Source: an uncultured Campylobacter sp. (GTDB lineage Bacteria; Campylobacterota; Campylobacteria; Campylobacterales; Campylobacteraceae). From it: DNA of 64,000 nucleotides. Positions 1-8,825 of this stretch are shown in pieces. Under the pieces are notes generated by a model. The model had not been told where the DNA came from, made no database searches, and worked only from the letters and a program-made list of their open reading frames with translations. Where the stretch lies: NCBI RefSeq assembly GCF_938017775.1, contig NZ_CALIIU010000033.1, positions 1 to 64,000 of the forward strand, written 5' to 3'. A program made the translations under genes and the position numbers. Each line of letters starts with the position of its first letter. The first letter of the stretch is position 1.

Positions 1-54
1 AGCGCAACCTTGCCATGGTTGATGTCGCGAGTTCGACTCTCGTTTCCCGCTCCA
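1..54 (+). tRNA. tRNA-Gly(GCC), 5' truncated by window edge
   Basis: The anticodon arm CAACC/GGTTG encloses the loop TTGCCAT, giving anticodon GCC. A normal T arm, the 3' acceptor strand TTCCCGC, discriminator T and an encoded CCA follow. The acceptor 5' strand and D arm lie outside the window. Confidence 0.93.
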
Positions 55-81
55 TTTTACATTCTGTTTTGTATTAAACGT

Positions 82-168
82 GCCCGGATGGCGGAATCGG
101 TAGACGCAAGGGACTTAAAATCCCTCGGAATTTTTTCCGTGCCGGTTCAAGTCCGGCTCCGGGCACCA
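82..168 (+). tRNA. tRNA-Leu(TAA)
   Basis: The acceptor stem GCCCGGA/TCCGGGC, discriminator A and encoded CCA are visible. The anticodon loop CTTAAAA gives TAA. The long variable arm is typical of class II leucine tRNAs. It is the second of four plus-strand tRNAs at the left edge. Confidence 0.95.
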
Positions 169-184
169 CCTAATAAGCCGGCGT

Positions 185-258
185 GGCGACATAGCCAAGT
201 GGTAAGGCATGAGCCTGCAAAGCTTTGATCCCCGGTTCGAATCCGGGTGTCGCCTCCA
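185..258 (+). tRNA. tRNA-Cys(GCA)
   Basis: The acceptor stem GGCGACA/TGTCGCC, discriminator T and CCA are intact. The anticodon loop CTGCAAA gives GCA. The gene ends about 20 bases upstream of the small lipoprotein gene. Confidence 0.95.
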
Positions 259-278
259 GATCCTAAAAAGGAGTTATT

Positions 279-434
279 ATGAGATACATACTAGCGGCTC
301 TTTTGGCATTGATGGTTTTTAGCGGGTGCTCTAATACTTGGCACGGCGTAAAAGAGGATTCGCACAACGCGGCTCAATGGACCAAAGAAAAGGTTCACAA
401 CGGCGCCGAGTGGGTCGGAGAAAAAACCGAATAA
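279..434 (+). CDS. Small entericidin-like lipoprotein, 51 aa
   Basis: This short reading frame has a good ribosome binding site (AAAAAGGAG) just before ATG 279. The product starts with a lipoprotein signal peptide: MRYI, a hydrophobic stretch, then the lipobox FSGC with Cys17 as the lipidation site. The mature part is about 35 residues, amphipathic, with Trp, His, Lys and Glu spaced as in a short helix. The pattern after the cysteine (SNTWHGVKED) resembles the entericidin A/B family, whose members are tiny membrane lipoproteins linked to cell-envelope stress and toxin/antidote behaviour. The family assignment rests on the lipobox, length and this short motif only. It sits between tRNA-Cys and tRNA-Ser and may share their transcript. 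Confidence 0.72.
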   Translation: MRYILAALLALMVFSGCSNTWHGVKEDSHNAAQWTKEKVHNGAEWVGEKTE

Positions 435-492
435 ATTGCACGTGCGGGTCTTGATCTGCGCGAACTTTCGGCGGGGTCTACCCGCCCTTAAT

Positions 493-580
493 CGGGAGAT
501 GGCTGAGCGGTCGAAAGCGGCGGTCTTGAAAACCGTTGAGGTGAAAGCCTCCTGGGGTTCGAATCCCTATCTCCCGGCCA
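493..580 (+). tRNA. tRNA-Ser(TGA)
   Basis: The acceptor stem CGGGAGA/TCTCCCG, discriminator G and encoded CCA are present. The anticodon loop CTTGAAA gives TGA, and the long variable arm fits class II serine tRNAs. Confidence 0.95.
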
Positions 581-1309
581 TTTTAATCTAATCCGAAATT
601 CCATTTTAACTTCAAAATTTTACATTTTATTTATACTAATTTTCATTTAATGCTCTTTAGGCTAAAATTTTATCCTGTAGCAAACGGCAGTTCGGGGCGG
701 TGTGTTTATAGGCGGAAAGCCAGAATGGCATGTGGCGAATAAGTCAAGATTGCGCGTCAGTGGCTTGTTTGATCGATACGTGCTAAAACAGCGCGTAGCG
801 AGAATAGGGCGATGTCAAATTTAAATGTTTGTCCGTCTGGACATAAAAGCGACTGTGAAAGATAATTGCGAAATTTAGCCATGAAATTTCAAAGCTTAGC
901 AGTCCGCCGCGCTCGGCGTAAAATTTTAAAATTTACCGACCTGCGCTTTTTAAATTTAGCCAGAGTCCAAGTAAATTTCAAAATTTATCTTGCGCGAGCG
1001 CGCCCGCCGTACTGCCGTGTCGCCGCGCGGATGTGTAGATCAAGATCAAATGTGCCTGCAGACTTCCGCGATAAAATAAACGATAGAAGCCGCACAGCGC
1101 AAGCCTAGAACCGATACGCTCGCGATCAGACCGGGACTAGCGCAGCGAGCAGGCGGGTTAAAAGTAGGCGGATCTAAGAGATATCGCAGGCTAACGAGTC
1201 GAAGCGAGCAAATCCAAAAAATGGCGCAGGCAGGCAGATTGATAAGCCGAAAGAGAAGAGTCTGCAAAAATATCTGCAAGCGAATTTTACTAGAAAATAA
1301 AGGGCTTAA
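581..1309. other. Long intergenic region, no supported gene
   Basis: About 730 bases lie between tRNA-Ser and the M16 peptidase. Open frames here have no convincing ribosome binding site or protein-like composition, and I recognise no ncRNA. The part around 880-1000 carries several AAATTT/AAAATTTTA cores of the dispersed repeat type seen throughout the window. Because it adjoins tRNA-Ser it could be a remnant of an integrated element, but no integrase or attachment repeat was seen. Confidence 0.5.
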
Positions 1310-4051
1310 ATGCGAAAAATTTTACTATTTTTACTGCTTTGTGCGGGAGCTTTTGCGCTTGAGTGGGACGAAGCCGTCCTGCGAGGATCGCTGCCAAACG
1401 GACTTAGATACTATATTTTAGAAAATTCCGTGCCTAAAAATTCCGCCGTTTTTTATCTCATCGTGGATGCGGGCTCGATCGATGAGAGCCCTAATGAGCG
1501 CGGGCTTGCGCATTTCATAGAACATATGTCTTTTAACGGAAGCCGCGATTTTAGTAAAAACGAGCTTATCAAAAAGCTGCAGAGTCTGGGCGTGAAATTC
1601 GGCGCCGACGTAAATGCGCAGACGGGCTACGACAGCACGATCTACACGCTTAACATCGCCGTTAGCGAAGAAAATTTAAAGGACGTTTTTAAAATTTTTG
1701 CTTCGATTGCGGACGGAGTGGAGTTTAATCCGCTAGAGCTCGTAAAAGAAAGAGGCGTCATAATCGAGGAGGCGCGCAGCCGCGATACGCCGATCGCGAG
1801 GCTTTACGAGCGGATGGATGAGGAGCTTTACGGCGGCAGCGCGTATTTTGATCGTGCGCCGATCGGCGATATGGCGGTCGTAAAATCCGTAAGCGCGCAG
1901 CGGATCAAGGAGCTTTATCAAAAAATTTACCAGCCCAGATCTATGAAATTTATAGCCGTGGGCGATTTTAAAAGGGATAAAATTTTAAAACTGCTAGAGC
2001 AAAATTTTTCGCCTCTTAAAAATACAAACTCCTACGCCCGCCCGGATATGGGCATTCCACCGAGACAGGGTTTGAAAATTTACAATTACGATACGAATGA
2101 AATGTCGCTAAATTCCGTCAAAATTTCATTTTGGGAGGAATTTGCGTCACCAAATAGCGAGGCGAATGCAAGAAAAATTTTAAAAAGTGAGCTTATCTCA
2201 AGCCTTATTTCTACGATTTACGAGCGAGCGAAGGCTAGCGAAGGCGCGCTGCTGCGAGTTAATTTTTCCAGATCGAATTTGCAGTTTCAAAAAACGATCT
2301 ATAACTTCGACGTCGCCGTTTTGGGCGGAGACTTTGACGGCGCGATCTCGCAGGCGCTTGGGCTAATCAAAGGCCTGCGAGATAGCGGCTTTGATGCGCG
2401 CGATTTCGCCCTTGCGAAGGATGCCTTGATCAGCTCGCGGCACAGCACCTTCGAACGCAAAAAAAGCGCGAATTCCGCGTTTTTTGCAAGAGAGATTCTT
2501 CATGCCGTAAAATCGGGAGCCGTTCTGCCTAGCGCCGCAAAACAGCGTGATTTGGAGGTAAAATTGCTGCGCGAGATCAGCCTAGAGGAGCTAAATTTAG
2601 AATTTAGGCGCCTTACGGATCTAAGCGAGGTGCACGCAAGCGTCTTTAGCGGCTCAGGATATAATCTGGATGAGGCTAAATTTAAGAAGCTGCAAAGCGG
2701 CGCTAAGGCGATAAATACGCATGCCGCGCATAAAAAGCTACCGGATAGCTTGGTTTCTAAAAGCCTGCCGGAGGGCAAAATTTTAAGCAAAAGCTTTGAG
2801 CCGAGATTTAAATTTTATACCTACCTGCTTGAAAATAACGCGACCGTGATCTTAAAGCCGCTTAAGACGCGCAAGGATTTCATCTCGTTCGCTGCGGTAA
2901 GCAGGGGCGGGATGTCCAATCTGGCGCACCCGGGGCTCGGCAGTTTTGCCGCAATGCTTGCAAACGAAAGCGGCGCGGGCGAGTTTAACAATTATGAAAT
3001 TTCGCAAATTTTAAGCGGGCGGCAGGTGAATTACCGCAAAAATATCTCCGCATTCTCTCACGGATTTTACGGAAGCTGCGGCTCGCAGGATCTAAAATGG
3101 CTGCTGGAAGCGATAAACTTAGAGCTTAGCTCTCCGCGCACGGACGAGAAAGCGCTGCAAAATTTAAAGATAAAATCGCTCGATGAGCTTGGGCGAAACG
3201 AAAAGCTGCCCGGGTATAAATTTAGCAGGGAATTTAGCGAGTTTTTTTACGGCGGCAATGCGCGAATGCGCCCGCTAAGCGCCGCGCAGATCAAAGCGCT
3301 TAACGCGGAAGAGTTAAAAAAGATCGTCTATGATAAATTTAGCAACGCCGCTTCCTACACTTTCGTGCTTAGCGGCGATTTTGAGTTAAAAGACGCCGAA
3401 GCCCTCATAAAAAAATATCTGGCGAACCTGCCTGCTCGCAATGAGCGCGAGGATTTTAAAGACGATGGAATTCGCAGCTTAAGCGGACGGCATGTCTTTA
3501 TGCGCAACTATCAAAACTCCCCTAGAAGCGACGTTGCGCTTACCGCGATAAACAGATCCGCTCCGCACTCGCTTGAAAACGCAATTAAAATTTCCGCTCT
3601 AGCTTCGGTGCTTCAGGAGGCCCTTAGAGAGCGCATCAGAGAGGACGAGGGGCGTACTTACGGCTTTTCGGTCGCTTCGAGCCTAAGCCGCATCCCGTAT
3701 GAGCACTCTAGCCTTCATATTTCGTTTTCCTGCGCGCCGCAAAATACGGATCAAATTTTATCCGCAATTAGAGAAATTTTTGCAGAGATCGCAGGCGGCG
3801 GATCGGACGTAGCGCGACATCTTGAAAATTTTAAAAAATCTCAGATCATCATGGCTCGCATCGCTCGCGAAAGCCCCGAGTTTTGGAATGACGCGCTCGT
3901 AAAATACGCGCTTTGGAATGAGGAGATCGCCGATTTTAAGACCTTTGAAAAGATCATAAATTCCATCTCGCCGAAGGATATCGCGGAGGCGGCGCAGACA
4001 TATATTTTTGACACCGATGAAACCGTGAGGATAAATGCGCCGAAATTTTAA
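1310..4051 (+). CDS. M16 family zinc metallopeptidase (insulinase/pitrilysin type)
   Basis: The 913-residue protein begins with a signal peptide (hydrophobic residues 4-16), so it is probably periplasmic or membrane-associated. The inverted zinc motif HxxEH is present at His68, Glu71 and His72, and the third ligand of the ERxxVxxE pattern falls at Glu154. This is the spacing expected for M16 enzymes. The length fits two M16 homology units in one chain: an N-terminal catalytic half and a C-terminal half without zinc ligands. A likely role is degradation of periplasmic peptides, which is known for the family but not shown here. The start at 1310 is supported by the signal peptide directly after it and an AAGGG-like ribosome site. 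The gene stands alone. Confidence 0.93.
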   Translation: MRKILLFLLLCAGAFALEWDEAVLRGSLPNGLRYYILENSVPKNSAVFYLIVDAGSIDESPNERGLAHFIEHMSFNGSRDFSKNELIKKLQSLGVKFGADVNAQTGYDSTIYTLNIAVSEENLKDVFKIFASIADGVEFNPLELVKERGVIIEEARSRDTPIARLYERMDEELYGGSAYFDRAPIGDMAVVKSVSAQRIKELYQKIYQPRSMKFIAVGDFKRDKILKLLEQNFSPLKNTNSYARPDMGIPPRQGLKIYNYDTNEMSLNSVKISFWEEFASPNSEANARKILKSELISSLISTIYERAKASEGALLRVNFSRSNLQFQKTIYNFDVAVLGGDFDGAISQALGLIKGLRDSGFDARDFALAKDALISSRHSTFERKKSANSAFFAREILHAVKSGAVLPSAAKQRDLEVKLLREISLEELNLEFRRLTDLSEVHASVFSGSGYNLDEAKFKKLQSGAKAINTHAAHKKLPDSLVSKSLPEGKILSKSFEPRFKFYTYLLENNATVILKPLKTRKDFISFAAVSRGGMSNLAHPGLGSFAAMLANESGAGEFNNYEISQILSGRQVNYRKNISAFSHGFYGSCGSQDLKWLLEAINLELSSPRTDEKALQNLKIKSLDELGRNEKLPGYKFSREFSEFFYGGNARMRPLSAAQIKALNAEELKKIVYDKFSNAASYTFVLSGDFELKDAEALIKKYLANLPARNEREDFKDDGIRSLSGRHVFMRNYQNSPRSDVALTAINRSAPHSLENAIKISALASVLQEALRERIREDEGRTYGFSVASSLSRIPYEHSSLHISFSCAPQNTDQILSAIREIFAEIAGGGSDVARHLENFKKSQIIMARIARESPEFWNDALVKYALWNEEIADFKTFEKIINSISPKDIAEAAQTYIFDTDETVRINAPKF

Positions 4052-4381
4052 CGGGCTCGGCGTCTTTAAATTTTACTCGGGAAAATTTACTAAGCGCGTT
4101 TAAATTTAACGGCGCTTGCACGGCAAATTTCGGCTTCGTAAATTTATACAATTTAAAAACGAACTCAAGAATAAAGCTCAATTAAATCTATCTGCATCGC
4201 GCATAGATTTTAGATAAATTTTATTTTGGAATAGATTTATCTCGCCGATATACCGCTATTTTGTTACATTTTTTCTATTGTTTGCATAAGTCGTATAATT
4301 GTTATCACTTTTATTGAAATTTAAAATATTATTGGCTAAATTTCCTCAGTCTTAATTTTTATTTTCAAAAAAGGAGAAAAA
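4052..4381. other. Intergenic region before the TonB-dependent receptor
   Basis: It contains no gene. It has AAATTT-rich sequence, an AT-rich promoter-like zone from about 4240 to 4350 with a candidate Fur-type palindrome, and a strong ribosome binding site (AAGGAG) just before 4382. Confidence 0.6.
4294..4307. promoter_or_regulatory. Candidate Fur-box-like palindrome
   Basis: TATAATTGTTATCA resembles the 7-1-7 Fur pattern TGATAATnATTATCA with about three mismatches. It lies about 75 bases upstream of a TonB-dependent receptor, a usual Fur target. This is a by-eye match only. Confidence 0.4.
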
Positions 4382-7108
4382 ATGATTGTCGGTTTTTGGG
4401 CCTGTAAGCCATGTAAAAGCGGCGCAGGCCGCAATTATTCCGCTTCCGTAAAAGGCGAGAAATTTACTCAAAATCGCTGCGGGGGGGGGCTTGCACGCTC
4501 CTTAATAGTCGCGGCGTGCCTTTGCGGTCTAAGCATCGCGCAGGATTCGTCTGGAAATAACGCAACAAGGAGCGTTTCTACCAAAGAAAACCCAGGCGCG
4601 CAGAGCTCCGCTGCGACGATAAATAGTTATAAATTCCCTGAAATAGTCGTCGTCGGCAACATCGACTCTAGCCTGACGAGCGTCGGCGATAGCTACGGCG
4701 GTACGCAAAAGATAAGCAGGACGATGATCGAGTCAATGCCTAGCGGCAACGGCGACTTCGTGCAGCTTTTGCGCACCAATCCAAACGTGCAATTCAGCTC
4801 CACAAATCGCCAGAGCACGACGCTCGGCGAGATCAGCCCCGCAAACATCAGTATCAACGGCGCGAAGTATTGGCAAAATAACTTTATGCTCGACGGCGCG
4901 AATATGAATAACGATCTCGATCCCGCTAGAAACCCCGGCGGCAATCCTACGCGCTTCTCGGCGTTTGATACGATGAATTCCGTCTCGCAAGGTATGGCGA
5001 TCGATAGCGATTTTTTACGAAGCGTCGAGGTGCACGATAGCGGCGTCTCGGCAAAATACGGCGGATTTACCGGCGGCGTAGTGGAGGCTAAGACGCGAGA
5101 TCCGCGCGCGGGCTTTCACGGCAAGTTTTCGATGCAGCACACCGAGGATAGTTGGACTAGATACCATATCTACGGCGATGAACAGAGCTTTGAAAACTCC
5201 GCTACGCCACTAAATCAGCCGAGATTTGATAAGTGGATCACGAGGTTAAATTTAGAGGGCACCGTTACAGAGGATCTGGGCTTGATGTTCGGCTACACCA
5301 ACACTAGAAGTAAAATTCCGCTCAAGGCCTACGACAGAAGATACAACGCCGATACGACCATCACCGAGCGAGTTCAGAGGCGAAATATTGACAACTACTT
5401 CCTAAAAGCGCTCTGGTATGCGACCGACCGCCTAACTATCACGCCTAGCGTAACCTACGCGCCCGAGCGAAACAAGATGTTTAACGACCATATCAAGGAT
5501 TCATACGCAGATATGAAATCGGGAGGTTTAAATTTAGCGCTTAAAGCCGACTACGATGGCGATTTCGCTAGGTTCAATCAAATTTTATCCTACAGCAAGC
5601 TCGAGAGCTCTCGCGATGCGGAGAATGAATACTACAGGGCTTGGCAATACTCAAACGTAAAGAATTGGGGTAGTAAAATTTACGATGCTTCGGCGATAGA
5701 GGGCGGCTTTGGGGATCTCGATCAGACGCAAAAGAGCTTTTCATACAACGGAGATCTGGAGTTTAACGAATTTGATCTCGGCGGCAGCAAGCATAGATTT
5801 ATCACGGGCTTTGAGTTTAAAAAGCAAGAGGCTAAATTTAACGTAAGAAAAGAATTTATGACCGCTGGCGGAATAGCACCGCTACCTGCGGGCGTACATG
5901 ATTGCGATCCGAATGACGAGCTCTGCTCTATAGATGATTCTTTTGCGAGGCGTGGTAGAAGCGGTCAGTTTTTTACGCGAAAAAGCTATTACAAGGGCAA
6001 TACTAAGGTAGATATGAAGAGCTTGGCGGTTTATCTGGAGGATGAGATAAAAATCGGTGATCTTACTTTGCGACCGGGCGTAAGACTAAATAGGGATGAT
6101 TATATGAAGCAAACGACTGCGGCGCCGAGATTTAACAGCTACTACGATATTTTTGGCGACGGCGATTCGATTCTTAGCTTCGGCGCAAACCGCTACTACG
6201 GACGCAATCTCTTTACCTATAAATTAAGAGAAGGTCGAGAGGGTCTTGCCACTACCTACACGCGTCCACGCAATGCCTATACGCAAAACTGGACGCAACT
6301 GCCAAAAGACCCGTCTCTAACTAAATTTAATGAGCTAAAGGTGCCTTATGAGGATGAGCTGGTATTCGGGGCAAAGCAAAAGCTCGGGAATTTCGAGTTT
6401 TTCGGCAAATATGTAAGCCGCAAGGGCAGGGATCAGATCATCAAATCTACGCGAAGAGATCTAGGTCTAGCGCCGAATCCGAACTACCAAAACAACTATC
6501 AAACCTTTACTAATGACGGCAGAAGCGAAAATAAAATTTTAACCTTCGGCGTTAAAACGATTGATGATTATGAGGCCTTCGGTACGCTAAATGGCTTTGA
6601 GCTGGGCTTTGAGCACATCAAGATGAAAACGAACAACACCCTTTATGACATATCGCTTGATAGAGAAACGCTCGAAGATGAAAAGATTGTCGAATACGAC
6701 GGCAGGCTGATGAGGTTATCGGAGCTTCCGGCGCAGGACTATGCTAGGCCTTGGACTGCGAGCCTAAACATCATCACGAAAATTCCAAGCTACGGTATCA
6801 GCGTGAATAACTTCCTCTCGTTTAAAGGCTCGCAAGAAGCGATCGCTCGCACCGGCAGGACGCCTGCGGGCAAGTATCCTGCTAGATACGATAAATACGA
6901 AAAGGTAAATCTCGGCAAAAGCTACAGCTGGGATGCGCGCATCGGATACGCTAAAAAGATGGCGGGCGAGGTGGAATTTTTTACGAATTTAGACATTTAC
7001 AACGTCCTAAATAAGCGCAACAAAGCAAGACTTAGCAGCGACACCTCGCTCGATCTAGTCTATGAGGCGGGCAGGCAGTTTTGGCTGGAAGCGGGCATTC
7101 GGTGGTAG
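4382..7108 (+). CDS. TonB-dependent outer-membrane receptor, candidate phase-variable
   Basis: The 908-residue protein has a plug-like domain at about residues 80-210 and then a long beta-barrel region. It ends in an aromatic residue (Trp), as outer-membrane barrels do. The substrate cannot be read from the sequence; iron-siderophore, haem, metal or sugar uptake are all possible. The first about 38 residues form an unusual polar leader rich in Cys, Lys and Gly. Only after it comes a normal signal peptide core (residues about 39-54). A run of nine G bases at 4481-4489 lies inside that leader and encodes Gly-Gly-Gly. Gain or loss of one G would stop translation before the signal peptide. In the form seen here the frame is open. 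Confidence 0.9.
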   Translation: MIVGFWACKPCKSGAGRNYSASVKGEKFTQNRCGGGLARSLIVAACLCGLSIAQDSSGNNATRSVSTKENPGAQSSAATINSYKFPEIVVVGNIDSSLTSVGDSYGGTQKISRTMIESMPSGNGDFVQLLRTNPNVQFSSTNRQSTTLGEISPANISINGAKYWQNNFMLDGANMNNDLDPARNPGGNPTRFSAFDTMNSVSQGMAIDSDFLRSVEVHDSGVSAKYGGFTGGVVEAKTRDPRAGFHGKFSMQHTEDSWTRYHIYGDEQSFENSATPLNQPRFDKWITRLNLEGTVTEDLGLMFGYTNTRSKIPLKAYDRRYNADTTITERVQRRNIDNYFLKALWYATDRLTITPSVTYAPERNKMFNDHIKDSYADMKSGGLNLALKADYDGDFARFNQILSYSKLESSRDAENEYYRAWQYSNVKNWGSKIYDASAIEGGFGDLDQTQKSFSYNGDLEFNEFDLGGSKHRFITGFEFKKQEAKFNVRKEFMTAGGIAPLPAGVHDCDPNDELCSIDDSFARRGRSGQFFTRKSYYKGNTKVDMKSLAVYLEDEIKIGDLTLRPGVRLNRDDYMKQTTAAPRFNSYYDIFGDGDSILSFGANRYYGRNLFTYKLREGREGLATTYTRPRNAYTQNWTQLPKDPSLTKFNELKVPYEDELVFGAKQKLGNFEFFGKYVSRKGRDQIIKSTRRDLGLAPNPNYQNNYQTFTNDGRSENKILTFGVKTIDDYEAFGTLNGFELGFEHIKMKTNNTLYDISLDRETLEDEKIVEYDGRLMRLSELPAQDYARPWTASLNIITKIPSYGISVNNFLSFKGSQEAIARTGRTPAGKYPARYDKYEKVNLGKSYSWDARIGYAKKMAGEVEFFTNLDIYNVLNKRNKARLSSDTSLDLVYEAGRQFWLEAGIRW
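4481..4489 (+). repeat. Homopolymeric G9 tract inside coding sequence
   Basis: Nine consecutive G bases start 99 bases after the receptor start codon and lie just before its signal peptide. Poly-G tracts of this length are the classic Campylobacter contingency-locus signal. It is the longest G tract I noticed in the window. Confidence 0.85.
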
Positions 7109-7119
7109 CGTGAGCTAAA

Positions 7120-7160
7120 TTTGCGGAGCTTTTCAAATTTCAGGGCTCCGCAAAATTTTG
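7120..7160 (+). terminator. Rho-independent-type terminator of the receptor gene
   Basis: The stem TTTGCGGAGC (7120-7129) pairs with GCTCCGCAAA (7145-7154) and is followed by ATTTTG. It begins 12 bases after the receptor stop codon. Confidence 0.7.
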
Positions 7161-7353
7161 TGAAATTTTCTGAAATTTACGGCATTTTGCGGAATTTCAA
7201 ATTTCACGCCACGCTCCTTAAAATTTCGTACCGCGCTGTAAAATTTTAGCGTATGCGAAATTATAAAATTTACGCCCAAATTTAACTTGCAATCAATTTA
7301 AGGAGTCGAAACGACTTTTTAAATTTAACGCCGATATCGCTTAATAGGCTCTT

Positions 7354-7935
7354 TCATTGAAATATCACAAACTGCTTTTGAAATTTTGACGGGCTGATCT
7401 GCCGCTCTTTCAGCATGTAGCGGCAAACTCTTTCAAAGTCCGTTTCGCTCATCATAAAAATTATAAATCCTCTAAGGCTTTGTAAAAATCCGGCAAACGC
7501 GACGGCTATCACGATGAACGAAAACACAATACCTGCGGAATTTCTAGCGGGCACGATATGTCCGAATAGTGGCGTGGCGGTGAGCTTTATGAGCGATATC
7601 TCATCAAATTTTATAGATTTCGTGATTTTGCCTTTATTGACGTAGTGGATGCTCCTATTCGTCAAATGAACAAAGCGCGTATGGGCGCTGTTGAGATAGG
7701 ACACGACGGCGAATACTACAGGAATAAACGGCGTATAGTATGGAAAAATATCCCCTATATATAGAAACACCGGTACCACCAAGGGGGCGAAGAATAGGTT
7801 ATAAATAAAGAATACCACGATGTTGTAGTCTTTGACGATGAGGGGGTTATTATCAAATTACGGCGGATTTCGGCGCTCGGCGCCGTTTTGTTCAGGCTGC
7901 TGCGACCTCCGTGGCTCATCGTTAAAATTTTTCAT
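7354..7935 (-). pseudogene. Membrane protein gene interrupted by an in-frame TAA
   Basis: The intact part (about 150 residues from around 7818) has two hydrophobic hairpins near its start, a further membrane segment around residues 100-125 and a basic C-terminal tail. It looks like a bacterial PH-like or small inner-membrane protein of unknown function. Reading upstream in the same frame gives 25 more polar residues beginning at ATG 7935. The two parts are separated by a single TAA at 7858-7860, after which the frame continues without a break. So either the stop is a recent nonsense change (for example GAA to TAA), or translation starts downstream. No strong ribosome site was found at the internal starts. 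Confidence 0.6.
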
Positions 7936-8142
7936 TAAATTTACTCTCGTTTTAAAATTTTATCGCTAGCGGCTCGAGCGTTTTGCGGCGCTAAATTTGC
8001 CGTTCGCGCCGCACGCTTTAGCGAGGCCATCCCAAGCAGAGCCTGTTTGCGTCCTTTCAAAATTTTATTTCGTTAAAATTCGTCCGCGCCGCGTATCGGC
8101 ACCGCGTACGCTTGCCGCATCGCCGCATGAAATTTCGAGACC

Positions 8143-8433
8143 TCACAGCTCGAAATCAAAGCAGTAAAAATCATCCGTCTCGCTCCAGAGTTCTTTTAGC
8201 GAGCACCCGTCTATCTGCGGCGCGCCGCAGAGCTCTCGCAGCGTGGCGAAATACCGTTCGCCGCTTGCGTTTGCGCCCGCTTCGTCCGCGCACCTTTGAA
8301 ACGAGCAGCGATCCACATAGGCGATGATCATATACTCTGCGCCGCGTAGGCGAAATCCGAGCTCTGGCTCGCCACCCTCGGCTACGCATTTTAGCAGCAT
8401 TTGCTCTATGGTTTCAAATGAGTAGTCTGGCAT
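8143..8433 (-). CDS. Hypothetical protein, 96 aa
   Basis: ATG 8433 is preceded at good spacing by GGAG. The product is acidic, soluble and rich in Cys, Tyr and Phe, with no signal peptide or membrane segment. I recognise no family. It is third in a row of four minus-strand small genes, of which the other three are interrupted, so the locus as a whole may be decaying. Overlapping long frames on the plus strand have no ribosome site and look like shadows. Confidence 0.6.
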   Translation of the reverse strand: MPDYSFETIEQMLLKCVAEGGEPELGFRLRGAEYMIIAYVDRCSFQRCADEAGANASGERYFATLRELCGAPQIDGCSLKELWSETDDFYCFDFEL

Positions 8434-8501
8434 TTCGCTCCGATCTTAAAATTTTATCGCCGCCGCGACGCTTACTGTGCCGCCGCATATCGCGAGCGGT
8501 T

Positions 8502-8801
8502 TTACTCCGCCAAAAACTCGAAGCGCTCGATCATATCCAAAAGCATATTGGCTCTGCAAATTTCATCGTCCAGCAGATCGTCATATTGATCTCGCAGTCG
8601 CTCGGCGTCTTGCGCCACGGGCCTAGATGCTCCCTGGCCTGCGCGGGCTCGCCCTTCATCACGAAGTATTCGCCTAAGATCACGCGAGCTTGCGTCTTGC
8701 TAACCTCGTCGCTTTCGCCCTCTACTGCTGCTTTTAGGCTCTGCACGCCACCCTCCTCAAGCCCTCGCGAGAGCCGCGTTACCTTCTGTAAAGCTTCGCA
8801 T
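8502..8801 (-). pseudogene. Small helical protein gene with two apparent frameshifts
   Basis: The gene begins at ATG 8801, nine bases after AGGAG. Frame 1 encodes about 14 residues (MRSFTEGNAALARA) and then meets TGA. Frame 2 continues with a helical, Glu/Ala/Gln-rich stretch typical of TPR or Sel1-like folds (GEYFVMKGEPAQAREHLGP). Frame 3, entered around 8620, ends naturally in an acidic, Leu-rich tail (DDLLDDEICRANMLL then ERFEFLAE) at TAA 8502. One extra base near 8760 and one missing C near 8620 would restore a single about 100-residue protein. All three segments have coding-like composition, so this is a double-frameshifted gene or two base errors. Confidence 0.65.
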
Positions 8802-8825
8802 CCATTTTCGCTCCTTTGCAAAATT

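Noticed and set aside
866..1108. 80-residue plus-strand open frame
   Set aside because: No ribosome binding site, Arg-rich AAATTT-derived composition and no recognisable family; it reads repeat DNA.
1046..1279. 77-residue minus-strand frame with hydrophobic stretches
   Set aside because: No ribosome site and it overlaps the previous frame; the hydrophobicity comes from repetitive CTG/GCC sequence.
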